Below, one piece after another: positions 20,901 through 30,529 of a stretch of DNA of 64,000 nucleotides (within the stretch, counting starts at the first letter, position 1; each line of letters starts with the position of its first letter). Source of the DNA: Schistosoma haematobium (Eukaryota; Platyhelminthes; Trematoda; Strigeidida; Schistosomatidae); assembly GCF_000699445.3 (NCBI RefSeq), contig NC_067198.1, forward strand, positions 21,897,536 through 21,961,535, read 5' to 3'. Under the pieces are notes generated by a model. That model was not told the origin of the DNA and ran no database searches. It saw only the letters and a list, made by a program, of their open reading frames with translations. The translations under genes were made by a program, and so were the position numbers.

Positions 20901-23274
20901 TCTGTTCTTCACTTTAGTTTCTGTATTTATCTGTTGTCTGTTATTGAAGTTGTGGGAAATGTAGAAGTGTACTTTTGAGACTATAGTACAAATATGATTA
21001 TTTAATTGGATGCCATGGTAACTGAATACATTTTGCTCGTTTTCTTGTATTTATTTGTATAAAGATATTGATTTTGTACTTACTTAAACCTGAAATAATT
21101 ATTTTCTAATTTTACTGTTTTATTACCTATCATTCCTATCTATTATTGATGTCCCAATTGTCGGATTTGTCTCTTTTGAACATTCTCCTTTTTCTAAAAA
21201 AAATTAAAAAAATTATTCACTGTAGAATGGTTTACTATACATGAATGTTACACAACTTTAGTTGAAATTACTATAAGAACAATGGTAGAAAGAAAAAATG
21301 AAGAAAGTTATAATGGATTAAGGAGTTAATTGTTAATGTAAAACATCCGAGTTTCAGTTTTTACTCTACTAATTTTCCTAACTAATATTTTCTGCAGTCA
21401 TCAGAGAGAATGTTCGCATGCGATCATTATACATTTAAATAATTCTATACGTGCTTTTATTTGTAAATAATAATGTTTAATTTTGTTTCACTGATCCAAT
21501 ACCCAATTGAGTATTGGTTTAATATGCTGTCTCATAATTTGTTTAAACCTGGTTAACTGAACTGTAAGAAAGTGATAAATAAAAACGGATAAATTAACTC
21601 CACTTTAGTCAAACTGTTTGTTATCTGTATGTTTCTAAAAATAAATTATTAAATAGATATTAAGAAGTAATTTATTTTGGGTATCCTTTTATTTCTTCAT
21701 TTCACCTTACTACAATAATGATGGTACTGTTCCCTTCTTAAATGAATACGAAAACTAATCTTTATAGCTATCGCACAATTATCCTATTTAAATTTATCAG
21801 TACTGAAACCGCGGATGATTTTGGTCAGACTGATTTATACCACATTTGATAATGTTATGATCTTGATTATTTACTGACTGATCCATGGTTTCTTTAACAA
21901 CACAAACTGGAGGATGAATAAAATATTGATTGTGTATCTAGTCAGTGGTATTTATTACTATTTACTCGTCATAGATTCATTAAGTGGTTAAATAGTTTAT
22001 TAGTCTATGATCAGGGACACTTTGTTACACCTCATATTGACAGATTTCTAAAACAAAGAGTATATTCGGAATATCGCATCGATCTGTTCAGATTATTTGG
22101 AAAGATAAAGAGCAAAAAAAAACTACTCCACTTAATTGAAATTGAAAGTATTATGTTTTTATTTCTAGATATAAATCCCTGTCTCTCTAGTACTTTCAAT
22201 CAACCAACATAAACGAAGTAAATACTGTTGCTGTTGCTCATGACGATGTTGAATGTTTCATTGAGAGATCATAGCACTAATATATTTTTAGTGTAATTTA
22301 CATTAATAGCTAGTTTGTCTTTAGTATTCCTATAATTTATTGCATGTTTTCTTTTCAATCGGTGTATCAATTCACTTGACACAAATGATTGTTATAGATA
22401 AATCACTTTACAAGGATATTCGTTAATGGAGATTCATAATTTTTGTCTCGTTAACTTATCATTATTTTTCCATAATATATTCCAGACTTTTATTTTATCG
22501 ACTTGGTGATTCAACAACAGGCAGACAGTTAAGATGTTTTTGTTTACACCCCACTTGAAATTACAAATAAGTTCGTTGCTATTGTAAAACAAGACAATGG
22601 GCAGGAGGAATGTATGCTTATCATGTCACAAAGTATTTACTCATTACATAAACGTAGCCTTTAATCTTCCACTTTGTTCTGTGGTCTGAACCGTCTTCTT
22701 GTCTGGCCTCTACATGTTACAACAATGCTGTGCTTTCGATGGACTGAAACTTTTCATTCCGTCTAACAACTGTTTCAACTTCGACACCACGTTTCGCTAT
22801 ACACTACTTACAAACATCCTTTTGAGTAGCGTCCACTACACTATAAGTACTCAAATGATATTTAGTAGGTTACCTATCTGTACTAAATTATGGTTTCAAA
22901 AACTTTTCAATCAATATTCAGCATACATTACCGTGTTGTACCATTACATATTTAATGTGTTTTTTTTCCGCATGGTTACCTTAAAATTGTAGATTAAAAT
23001 GAGCAACATCATAGTTGAATTATAATATTGTATTTAAATTGGATTGAACAACTTATGTGCTTCTAGTGTGTATTATTTTATACTATTTATGATTAATGCA
23101 TTTTTTATTTAAAAAATTCATTTTCCTCTTATCTAGTTTGAAATTGATGAAATCGATGAACTAACTACACAATATTTAATGGATATTTTATATCCCAAAC
23201 AAGAAAAAAAACAGTTTATATTTCAAAAACCTCAAGGTCCTATGGGACGCCGTCCTAGAACACATATACATTAA
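5682..23274 (+). CDS. Twinfilin (actin monomer-binding, two ADF-H domains), seven exons; 5' exon not found
   Basis: Twinfilin binds ADP-actin monomers through two ADF-homology domains, caps barbed ends, and binds capping protein and phosphoinositide with its C-terminal tail (family knowledge). Exons: 5682-5938, 5989-6084, 6117-6221, 6253-6372, 8218-8371, 10146-10267, 23137-23274 (stop TAA 23272-23274). All introns are GT-AG and phases join cleanly. ADF-H 1: GSWEDDFD, CYVFYRLDS, WIFICYVPE, then TIYAATKATV (exons 1-2). ADF-H 2: GVSFALS, YVQL, RYHLFRF, FFIHTISG, SRMLYSSCKAALL (exons 4-6). The last exon carries the tail, with DELTTQYL, YPKQEKKQ and QKPQGPMGRRPR. About 330 residues are seen, against about 350 for animal twinfilins. 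The first recognised exon enters in phase (two bases of a split codon), so a short initiator exon must lie upstream, possibly outside the window. Introns are 50, 32 and 31 bp, then 1.8, 1.8 and 12.9 kb. Confidence 0.93.
5989..6084 (+). CDS. Twinfilin exon, end of ADF-H domain 1
   Basis: It follows a 50-bp intron (5939-5988) and is in phase 0. It encodes VRLKTIYAATKATVLKQFG and the end of the first ADF-H fold. The donor GTAGGT is at 6085. Confidence 0.9.
6117..6221 (+). CDS. Twinfilin exon, linker between ADF-H domains
   Basis: It follows a 32-bp micro-intron (6085-6116). The peptide GEMNLRAYKKITESKTAPGP then EAEIEVAGIHTGE matches the inter-domain linker. Without splicing at 6222 the frame hits a stop within four codons, which supports the next micro-intron. 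Confidence 0.88.
6253..6372 (+). CDS. Twinfilin exon, start of ADF-H domain 2
   Basis: It follows a 31-bp intron (6222-6252) and ends at a good donor, GTAAGT, at 6373. It encodes QTIGGVSFALSPDSRS and ends in CDYVQL, matching the start of twinfilin ADF-H domain 2. Confidence 0.9.
6373..8217 (+). other. Twinfilin intron 4, no recognised element
   Basis: 1,845 bp of AT-rich sequence between two confident exons. No open frame, repeat family or RNA gene was recognised. Confidence 0.6.
8218..8371 (+). CDS. Twinfilin exon, core of ADF-H domain 2
   Basis: The acceptor TTTTTGCCAG ends at 8217 and the donor GTAAGT begins at 8372. The exon has 51 codons plus one base. It encodes the segment with RYHLFRFRYMFEGEEHSAT. 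The preceding intron is 1,845 bp. Confidence 0.92.
9000..9926 (-). mobile_element. RTE-clade non-LTR retrotransposon (SR3/Perere-3-like), 5'-truncated, with inverted 5' tip
   Basis: The minus frame at 9824-9231 encodes the C-terminal part after the RT core: VYLGNCISAGGG, DEINTRIVKAREAYANLGHL, LLYAYETWPLRVEDARRL, FDHRCLRRIADI, LRWLGHVLRMP and LETLSDMAQNRSQWR. It continues into a 3' untranslated region and an AATAAATAAA tail at 9000-9012. The 5' tip, 9897-9926, matches the 5'-side sequence of a sister copy at 19257-19286 in the opposite orientation to the body. Imperfect 15-bp target copies flank it (8985-8999 and 9927-9941, two mismatches). It sits in twinfilin intron 5, antisense to the gene. 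SR3/Perere-3 naming is from memory. Confidence 0.8.
10146..10267 (+). CDS. Twinfilin exon, C-terminal helix of ADF-H domain 2
   Basis: The acceptor TTTCTGTTTCAG ends at 10145 and the donor GTAAGA starts at 10268. The two leading bases complete the codon split after exon 5. It encodes FFIHTISG and SRMLYSSCKAALLTRLEREF, a highly conserved twinfilin stretch. Confidence 0.93.
10548..10880. repeat. Dispersed repeat, possibly an LTR fragment, shared with 42905-43140
   Basis: It shares CTGTTATG-TTG-GTCGCC and then, about 110 bp later, ACTGGT-AAA-TGAAGATTTATTAA followed by CCAAAACAC with the segment at 42905-43140. Part of the wording (AGTTGTCA, CAATTGTTATATT) recurs at 10830-10875. The family was not identified; an LTR-retrotransposon origin is only a guess. 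Confidence 0.35.
12090..12531. mobile_element. RTE-like element remnant: minus 3' tail joined to plus 5' end
   Basis: 12090-12161 is the reverse complement of the RTE 3' end seen at 19549-19616 (TTATTTATTTGAACACATAA and GCGCCACACAAA). Immediately after it, 12163-12531 matches the plus-strand 5' region of the copy at 18830-19203, including CTGTGATACTGC and GACCTAAAGGTCTGACCCAC. So the two ends of one element type abut in opposite orientations with everything between lost. It lies in the last twinfilin intron. Confidence 0.7.
13165..13928 (-). mobile_element. SR2-like RTE retrotransposon, left (3') part of an interrupted old copy
   Basis: Collinear in minus orientation with the fuller copy at 30924-34121. 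13180-13400 matches the post-RT C-terminal region, 13450-13560 the segment around the RT entry, and 13600-13928 the endonuclease-RT linker and the end of the endonuclease. Large internal deletions remove the RT core. The sequence continues at 16835 after an intruding + strand element. Many stops and frameshifts; no coding capacity remains. Confidence 0.75.
13929..16834 (+). mobile_element. RTE-like non-LTR retrotransposon inserted in an older SR2-like element
   Basis: A 5' region (13929-14260) is followed by a broken ORF. Endonuclease parts are FNVLTLW at about 14660, CCVSETRIQ at 14731, VAGDFNAQVG at about 15099-15128, and TQIDHIAIS with a decayed SNHPLV motif near 15320-15410. The RT N-terminal half is deleted near 15775, where the frame jumps to the NFVIDVLL-like segment. 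The C-terminal region at 15925-16344 shows FTYLGSLISP, DEISARIQKARLAFANLRHL, SFLLYGSGTWPVRVEDIRR and LEILNDMAQN. It is flanked by TGTAACTTTGTG (13917-13928) and TGTAGCTTTGTG (16835-16846), an apparent 12-bp target duplication with one mismatch. The relation to the other RTE copies is by shared C-terminal motifs; the subfamily is not fixed. Confidence 0.8.
14646..16562 (+). pseudogene. Broken endonuclease-reverse transcriptase ORF of the nested RTE element
   Basis: At least four frame breaks or stops (around 14678, 15018, 15388 and 16342) and an internal RT deletion near 15775 separate recognisable blocks: APE-type endonuclease from FNVLTLW to TQIDHIAIS, the linker with DIRKAVETAVMS, and the post-RT C-terminal domain. 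The endonuclease catalytic residues still visible are the E of CVSETRIQ and the D and N of VAGDFNAQVG. The YADD-type RT motif is not preserved. It cannot encode an active protein. Confidence 0.7.
16835..17690 (-). mobile_element. SR2-like RTE retrotransposon, right (5') part of the interrupted old copy
   Basis: It continues the minus-strand homology broken at 13928. 16847-17100 matches the endonuclease region, with the antisense of a DLDANAEM-like catalytic motif near 16995. 17440-17560 matches the start of the ORF and its leader, and 17600-17690 the 5' leader, which ends in GTAACTCTAGAGGGCTCTAG. The same leader occurs at 34085-34115 and, inverted, at about 48645-48680. Decayed throughout. 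Confidence 0.7.
18812..19616 (+). mobile_element. Internally deleted RTE (SR3/Perere-3-like) derivative: 5' region fused to 3' end
   Basis: 18830-19286 is the 5' region (also at 12163-12531) and 19287-19616 is the last part of the ORF, 3' UTR and AATA-repeat tail (also at 9000-9330, antisense). The junction lies in a G-run around 19282-19290, where CACTTGGGG meets GCCGAGAGATGG. A frame at 19093-19386 reads across the join and ends in ETLSDMAQNRSQWRSCCNLL. A possible 9-bp target copy AAGATACAT occurs at 18803-18811 and again just after the tail. It is non-autonomous in form and sits in the last twinfilin intron in sense orientation. Confidence 0.75.
20455..20580 (-). mobile_element. Old copy of tRNA-like hammerhead retroposon family A (degenerate)
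   Basis: Read on the minus strand, a B-box-like GAGTTTGATTCTC (about 20530-20542) is followed by a stem-like CACTAGTGAGAAACCCC, then ATAATAGGACAAAACAAC and ACTAGTGCTTC. This order aligns with family A hammerheads (compare 37942-37987), but the CTGAGGA and GAAA core boxes are changed. It is in the last twinfilin intron. Confidence 0.5.
20600..23136. other. AT-rich end of the last twinfilin intron, nothing recognised
   Basis: About 2.5 kb with no motif, repeat copy or coding block that I could assign. Confidence 0.5.
23137..23274 (+). CDS. Twinfilin terminal exon with C-terminal tail and stop
   Basis: The acceptor CTTATCTAG ends at 23136. Forty-five codons in phase 0 and then TAA. It encodes FEIDEIDELTTQYLMDILYP and a basic tail, like the capping-protein and lipid binding tail of animal twinfilins but a little shorter. 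No clear AATAAA was found just downstream. It is separated from the previous exon by 12,869 bp. Confidence 0.92.
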   Translation, partial: FEIDEIDELTTQYLMDILYPKQEKKQFIFQKPQGPMGRRPRTHIH

Positions 23275-26200
23275 TATTTACTTTTGGATTTTGTCATTCA
23301 TAATTATAAAATATTCTTATAATTGTTACTGTTTTATTGCCTTTTATTTCATGAATTTCATTGATTTATTCACTTCGGAATATATTGATATACATACTTT
23401 TTCGATTTGATCATTATCCAATTTTTCATCCTTATATTTCTGTTGAAGAGAAAGTGTATGAAAGGATTAATTTTACTGCTGAATCTGTACATCGCATATA
23501 TACATATATCGGTTTTGTTTCTACTGTACAACCATATACATTTATGAAATCGTATAGAGTGCCCTTAATGAAATTGGATGATTTTGGTATAAAAAAATTC
23601 CTCTACATATATCTCGTCTTATCATATTGCCTTAATGGAAATGAGTGAAATTCTACTCAATTTTTTTCTTTCCAATTCATGTAATAGTATTATCAATGAA
23701 CAGTCGAAAATGTCTACCGATGCAGTTCCTCATATAATAGATATATATGTACTTTATTTTCATTCCTGATTATTTGTTTAGATACAGCTGTTGTCTTGGC
23801 TATTTTCCTTTTTGTTTTATTTTTCTTTTATAAAAACTTCCTGTCTATCACTTTGTATAATGTATGCATTGATTTTATTACATATATATACATTATGTTC
23901 AGCACAGATTTCGTTTTTTATGATTACATTTTTTTAAAACGAAGTCATAAACTTAGTATAAAAATGATATATTTAACACAAATTAATGTTAGCTGGTAAA
24001 TAGAAACAATTGAAAATCAGATTGCATGGACACAGTTCTCCCGTCGTAATTTAGGATTCTTCGACAGTGTGCACTTATATCTCAATTACCAACGATTAAA
24101 TAGAGGCTTCATAAATTCCTTTTGTTTATAGCTACTTTTAGTGGATATAGTCATTAGTCATGGATAAAAAGTATATCTTAATGGACAGTTATAATCTTGT
24201 TTTAACTGTGTCCAATTTCAGATACATTTTAATTTAGTAATATTAATGCAGAAATGGCATGATCTTCTTTTTTGACACATCAAATTACGTTTTTTTATCT
24301 TTGAGAATTTAATATTAAATAAATAAGTGGACTGTTTTATGCATATATGAACGTAGCTCAGTGATTTCAGCGCTAAAATTACATATTGTGGTGTTACAGG
24401 AATTAAATGCAACCTCTTATTTTGAATTACGCAGTCTAATAAAATTTGTCCGACTCATAGTAAACGTGGTACAACTGAAAATCTGAGTCTGTGTATCATT
24501 ATAGCATATAATGTAGAATGCATAAAACAACGCACATTTTAGTTACCTACTTAGGAAATCAACTTAGCTATTCCGTTTCATACTATACGAAACTAAAATA
24601 ACACCATGTAAACTATGTAATGTAATCTAGAGTTACAGAGCTTAATATGTGCATGGACTGATTGTTGTAATTTCTATATGAATGCTTTCGTTTGATATTC
24701 TATGAACAAAATTTTTAAAAACTTATGTGTAAGAAATATATTTAACAGTGATGAAGTGTCATCACATATTTAATTCTGTATGTTCGAAACATGAAAGATA
24801 GACAGCAAACCTCTAAGTTCCTGCTGTGGTGTGTGCTACTTATATTGACATAAGTAGTAGATGGTGTTAGTCGTGAACAGAATGTCTGGCAGCAGAGAGA
24901 CATGAGGATCGAACAGTAAAGAATGGAAACAGAATGCAATTTGTATGAAAATGCAAGAACAACAAAGTCTGAGTTATTATGAGACAATTGATGGACATTT
25001 TGCAAATTACGTATTTACTATACTATTCGAATGTTAGATTTCATTAAAAAGTCCTGTAATTTTGTGTCAAATACATACGATTGTCCCCACTCGTGTTCTG
25101 TTCACTACACTGCTAACTGTCATAATATAGTCAGCGGTTAGGCTTTTTCTCACCTATTCTTTAGTACTTAAACAATGTTTTAACGGAATTTTGTAATTGA
25201 ATTACACTATTTACTTCCTATTAATCAATTAGTAAGTGTTATTTTAGTGTTTATTACTTGTCATATTAAATTAAACCTCTTCATTAATTAAACTAAATTA
25301 CTCAATATTGTTATAAATAATAGTTTACTTTCTCATCAAATAGTAAATTATTCTATAACTTGAAGTATTAATAAATTACACTGACAACAATAATATATGA
25401 TTCACTCATTTTATTATATTACATTGTGTATAATATATCAATATTATTCACCTTGTAGATTCCAGAAATGTTTATTTTCAATGATAAGTCGATTGTAAAT
25501 AGTTTATTTTAAAATTCCTACGTAGCGTTTCTTCTTATTAGTTTAAAGTTATTTATCATTATTATGTATTATTGAGTACTTCTTAGTATTCAATAAAATA
25601 AATACTAACTAAATGAATAATAAATAGATTTGTATATAGCCTTTTTGATTTGGTTAAGTAAACTATGAATTCTCAGAATAGAACCTGTTGTAATTAGATT
25701 TGAGCTTGTTTGAGCTTTTTTCTACTCACATATTGAACTCTATGATAGAATACTATATTGAAGTAAAACTTATTATTAATCTATGAAGTCATCATAGAAA
25801 ACTAGATTATTTTGTTTGAACTCCAAGTATCAATAGAGATTGCATGTTAATAAGTATGCATTAAAGTACAATACTATGCATTTATGTTTTTAGCTGTGTT
25901 CCTTAGTTTTTATCATGATCATACTATATATATGGTATGAAATTATGTTTAATTATCTAGGTCATGCTATGAAAAATATTTCTCTTAACGCTATGAAAAT
26001 TGGGATGATTTTTGTACATTTTTTCCGTAAGTATCATAAACTTTTGGTAAGATGAAAGATACGACACTCTCTTTATAGTTGTTTTCAAATCACAAGACAT
26101 ACTACTAATTATAAACATTCTTCCATATACATTTGAAATCAATCTTTATCTAATTCTAAAGGAATATATTAGTTTAGTTGAGTAGAAAACGATTATTTCT

Positions 26201-27857
26201 CTCATAAACAAAAACGAAAAACTTCCTAAAAAGTCTATAAACCCAATTACTACTTTAAATTTTCCAATGATTTCATATGATAATTGTCCTTGTTCTTTTT
26301 TGTTACAGTTGGTTTTTCAATAAACAAAATCTAAAACTAATGATGAACTTAGAACAATATAGAAAATGGTAGATGGTGAATCTTTAAAAGTTCTTCCAAA
26401 TTGATTAGTTCATTTTTATGTAGAGTATAAATACTCTATAATACATTACTGAAAAATGGTAGTTCTGAATCGTTTAATAATTTCTAATAAGAAAGCTAAA
26501 ATCAACGTAATGGAAATATACTGACAAAATAATCTTCAAAATATATCGTTCATAATTAATGTATATAATCTTTGTTTACTAAGGATCTTTTTTACGGTAA
26601 GTTACTTTTAATACTAATTCACAGCAACACATAATGTTAGCTACTTTATAAGAAAACAAATTTATCTCAACTTACTAGTGGATAATTTAAAAACACAGTA
26701 TAGGGAAGGAGTATTATTTCCTATTCTAAGGAAACTTCACATACTCCTTCCAATTTTGATAAACGTCATTGGTAATTATAGTCACTGTATTCTCATAACT
26801 ATCAAATTAATAACAGTAGTTATATTCTGGAAATAAATCTTCAATTATACATTATCTAAATTAAATTATGAATTCTTTCAGGCTTCAATTATCTATACCA
26901 TTCATTTGTATCTCAAAGGATAAATACATTTTTATAAACTAATTGGTGTATACACCATTTTTCAATGATGATATGCACAACGTTAATTTCAACAAAAATG
27001 GAAATCTGCTTATATAATTATTAAATATTAATAAGCGTATTGTATTTCTGATCTCTCTAGTAACATAACTATATTCTTTTTAATTGATTCTATTCCATCT
27101 ATATTTTATAAAGTCTGATAAATGAATTTATTACTGTATAAGTAGTTCTATATTATGTGACCATGAACTATCAACTTAGATCTTATTACTATCTATCTAT
27201 TAGTATTTTGGAAATTATTTCTATACTGACGAAGTTTCTAATACTGAAAATGGCAACTTTATAGTAGATATAATGTATAGATCTTCATTCAAGAGGATTT
27301 ACTAGTCCGATAATTTGTTAATTAGACTGCAACAAAAAATTCTTAATTAAGTTATTATTCATGAAAACAAGCTCTTTTTAATTATCATACGAAATAAAAC
27401 CACTAGACTGAAGAAATCAGATTAACAGTGCATGAAAACAATACTAAATTTCATTTTATTTTCTCAACTTATTGATATGGAGAGTCAATCAGAAGTAGCC
27501 TAATGAGAAGGTCAATCAATGGCAATCAAAAAAGACCTAGTGGACAAATTCATTTGATTGGCTAAGAAATGGGTTGATTTCGTAAGGATAGAGTGGTATA
27601 TATATGAATAAGTATATGTACATTTTATTCGATAGCCCAGTACACTTTCTCGCTCAGGTTCTCACTCAAGTAGTCAGTTGGGTGGTTAGCACCTAGCACA
27701 CAGTGTATCAGTATCAGATTTTGGACATCGCTTGTCACAATGCTCTTGAACTCTGTGCGATATATTATTAGAAACTTTATTAAAGAAAATAGCAAATAAA
27801 TATCAATACCAAGGTTGGACGTGATAGTTTCAAATAAATGGAGCATTAGGTAGAGAG
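23275..27857. other. Long AT-rich intergenic stretch without recognised genes
   Basis: Only short chance open frames. The stretch at 24760-24940 is less AT-rich and may be part of a dispersed repeat, but no partner was found in the window. Confidence 0.5.
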
Positions 27858-28016
27858 TTAATAATGAATACATTTTTCTTATATCCCAGTGAGTAGGAAA
27901 ACTGTATTCCTGACGTTTCTTCAGAGTAAATTTACTCTGAAGAAGTGGCCCACATTAAGGCAGGAATACAATTTTTCTACTCGTTGGGATATAACAAAAA
28001 TATATTTATTATTAAA
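27858..28016. repeat. Palindrome (arms about 75-85 bp) resembling a Penelope-type 3' end
   Basis: The left arm (27858-27930) and right arm (27931-28016) are inverted copies that meet at AGTAAA/TTTACT with no loop. Shared words are ATATCCCA-CGAGTAG, TTGTATTCCTG and CTTCAGAGTAAA. The right arm holds CTGAAGA (27937-27943), the hammerhead CUGANGA box, followed by a GTGGCC block. The left arm, read on the minus strand, has CTGAAGA running directly into AACGTC with the stem II region missing. Penelope-like elements are known to carry such hammerheads near their ends and to insert with inverted partial copies. Neither arm forms a complete ribozyme. Confidence 0.6.
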
Positions 28017-28404
28017 ATAGCAAATATTACCAACTTTAATTGCGAAAATTGACATTTGTTGACGAATACATTGTAAATCAAAATGTATTGAAAAGTTGTT
28101 TTGTTTTAAGTAGTGTATTTCAACAAACTCATCCAGAATCGAGTACAAGATGTAGCAATCCGTATTCAATGTTATTTAATTGATAGTGAATTTTCAGGTG
28201 GATGTTAGTTCGTAACAACAAACATTTTCATATTATGCAAATCTGATTATTCATTCATTGTAAATATTATAAAATAATAATTAATAGATGAAAAATAATC
28301 TTATCAAGAAATAGCATTCAGGATTATTTCTCCTAATTAATCAACCAACTACTATGTGTCTTCAAAATTAAATCATTCATTCATTTTTGTATGGATTGTT
28401 TGAA

Positions 28405-28616
28405 TCTTCGCACTAACGTTTAGGATGGCAATCGATCAATCTCTTATTGGCATATGTTCATGCTGTGCAGATTGCCTCGATCTTACCTTAGGTCACAATC
28501 GTTATAAGCAGAGATAAATGGTGGCTAGCAGTGCAATCTAGGACGTGCGTTTCGTCCTGTTCGGGACTCATCAGCTGGACCTACCTGCATGTCAGAGTTG
28601 ATGTCTACTCCGGGAC
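28405..28616 (-). mobile_element. SMalpha-like hammerhead retroposon (family B), minus copy
   Basis: Minus orientation on the plus strand: 3' tail at the left (28405-28450), ribozyme at 28537-28579, 5' side at the right. Sister copies at 44745-44965 and 58740-59025 continue into tRNA-like B and A boxes. Here the copy is cut soon after the ribozyme and is followed by a plus-strand 3' tail (28617-28665), giving a fold-back. Confidence 0.75.
28537..28579 (-). ncRNA. Hammerhead ribozyme, near-intact (family B)
   Basis: On the minus strand: CTGATGA box (28568-28574), stem II GTCC/GGAC, GAAA box, an 8-nt self-complementary stem III ACGCACGT with a 2-nt loop, and cleavage triplet GTC (28542-28544). 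Stem I CCAG/CTAG has one mismatch. All core nucleotides match the consensus. Such short stem III ribozymes act best as dimers (known for this class). Confidence 0.8.
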
Positions 28617-28860
28617 TGATCAATTTTAATCCTAAACGTCAATAAGAAGATTCAAATAACCAATACAAGATGAATTAAATCTCACCCCATTGTGAAAGTT
28701 AGTAGCTAAGTGAATAGCATGATAGTGTTTGAAGCGAACGGTACTAAGTTCCAGTCCCGAAGTGAATATTAATCCTGAAATGCAGGTACATTGAACTGAC
28801 GAGTTCCAAATAGAATCAAACACGCGTCCTGGATTCCACTTCTAGCCATCATCTAAGTTC
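28617..28860 (+). mobile_element. Family B: plus-strand 3' tail followed by a second plus-strand copy
   Basis: 28617-28665 is the 3' tail, inverted relative to 28405-28450. 28690-28860 is a plus copy with an A-box-like TAGCTAAGTGAATAGC, a degraded B box in AAGTTCCAGTCCC, and a ribozyme remnant at about 28796-28842. The remnant keeps CTGACGA but has CAAA in place of GAAA (core G12 changed), so it should not cleave. Confidence 0.65.
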
Positions 28861-29445
28861 ACTTAAATCATTCATATTGTACATATAACATTCACATTAT
28901 TACCTAACCTATGATGACATATCATTCATTACATTATGCTAATCTGGTTTAATAAAGAGACATGATTTATAATTTTTTTAAAAGTATTATGATTTATAAC
29001 AGAACCATTCCGTCTTTTTTCGTTAGAGAAGCGCATTCTATTGTTATATGTTGTTCTTCAGTATAACTATTCTAAATTATCTTGTTTAGACTATAATTCT
29101 ACTTAAATGTAGACTTTTTTGTAATATATATATATCATATATATATTAATACTGACTTAATGAATTATTTCTTTAATAAGAAATTCCATTGAAAATTATG
29201 TTGGTTACTTGCTGTATGATATAAACATTAGGATTGTGGTAAATTCTTTAATGATTACAAAACTCTCTTCACTAAGCATTCAATTAATTCATCCAACAAC
29301 AAAAAAAAACAAGAAAAAGAATCAATTTTATTATGGAACTAATGTTTCTTTAATGAGTCATTGGAATGAATTATGAAATCATTTATATTTATTTGTAATT
29401 TGATAATAGTTATAAATTACTGAATAATTACATAAATTTTTTAAT

Positions 29446-29550
29446 GGTTGTGATCATGAGTGAATTGAAACTAGACCACCATGGAAACTTTGACTCATGA
29501 TCTCAACCATTAATATTACTATGATATCCATAAAACTCTTTCTGATACTT
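29446..29550. repeat. Small fold-back of the family A 3' tail
   Basis: A minus-strand piece (29446-29487, including CTAGACCACCATGG) is followed by a plus-strand 3' tail (29490-29550, including ACTCATGATCTCAACCATTA and the terminal TTCTGATAC). It sits directly before a full plus copy. Confidence 0.6.
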
Positions 29551-29942
29551 ATCAGCATATGCTCACTAGTGACTGGCTTTAAGAGCTATTTCCTGGAGTT
29601 TATAGTGAGAAGCAGTGACCAGTGAAGTTCAACTTGGTCTGTTGTGAGATAGTAACTCAGTGATGACAATAGTGTACGTGTCGCTGAATTTCGTGGATTA
29701 GTTGAAGTTAGACATTAACACCGTTGGATGTCGGCTAAGTTTGTCTAGTGATTAAGCGTCCGCGCGCGAGACTGATAGGTCGTGGGTTGGAATCTCGTGA
29801 GGCTGAGCACTGCTGAGGCGTCACACAATAGGATGAAAAAGCCTTCCAGTGCTTCCGAATTTTACATGGTGATCTACCTTTAATTCACTCATGCTCTAAA
29901 CCATTTAAATTACTATGATATCAATAAAACCCCTTCTGATAC
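29551..29942 (+). mobile_element. tRNA-like hammerhead retroposon family A, full-length decayed copy
   Basis: The 5' leader contains CTGGAGTTTATAGTGAGAAG. An A-box-like GTCTAGTGATTAAGC is at about 29743-29757 and a B-box-like GGTCGTGGGTTGGAATC at about 29778-29794. The ribozyme region at 29807-29852 keeps stem I GCACTG/CAGTGC, but the core reads CTGAGGC (A9 lost) and stem III is changed. The 3' tail ends in CCCCTTCTGATAC. A and B boxes at tRNA-like spacing imply RNA polymerase III transcription. Confidence 0.75.
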
Positions 29943-30115
29943 TAATTACATAAATATTAATGTTGACAATTTAACATTGTTTGACTATGTTATAATGACG
30001 CTATTATACTTATTCCAAAAAATATGCTATTTGATATTTAGTGTAAATTTCATTTCACAATTTCTAAAATTGATGTTCATGTTTACATAACCAGTTTAAA
30101 ATAAAATATAAAATA

Positions 30116-30302
30116 GGGTTATGGAGGTTATTGAGTTTAAATTGAGATCATGAACTGATCCATGTTAGATCACTACTGAAAACCTAGAAGCACTGGACGG
30201 GTGTTTCATCCTAGTATGAGACTACTCAGTAGTACATATCCACGATCCAGGTTTCCAGTAGTGATCTAACATTGACTGGTTCATGACCTCAATTAAAAGA
30301 AA
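30116..30302. mobile_element. Family A fold-back: minus copy with ribozyme remnant, then plus 3' tail
   Basis: The minus part (30116-30250) runs from the inverted 3' tail through a ribozyme remnant, whose core is CTGAGTA (G8 changed) with GAAA and GTC kept, to GATCC. From 30251 the plus-strand 3' tail follows (CCAGGTTTCCAGTAGTG to about 30302). The arms are about 60 bp and the loop holds the ribozyme remnant. Confidence 0.7.
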
Positions 30303-30529
30303 TAGTCGCTTTATCGAATAAATTGATCTTTTAATCACAGTTTCATGTTGCTTTGTTTTATTATCGTACACGATAAACTGTGTGATTCAAAATTAATTGG
30401 ATAGTAATTTAACTAAGTACATACTGAAAATATGGGATTACAATTTCAAAACTGATTTGTATTTACTTATAGTTAATTCTATTATTTGCTATTATTTGGA
30501 CTGACAATGGGAAATGAATAGTTATCTTG

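Noticed and set aside
22699..22992. 97-codon open frame in the twinfilin intron
   Set aside because: No known motif and no splice or start context. Chance frames of this size are expected in this AT-rich DNA, as at 23361-23648, 23796-23999, 38961-39227 and 59173-59388.
24340..24420. tRNA-like words (GTAGCTCAGTG, then GGAATTAAATGC)
   Set aside because: The A-box-like part is good but there is no convincing B box and no match to the retroposon families.
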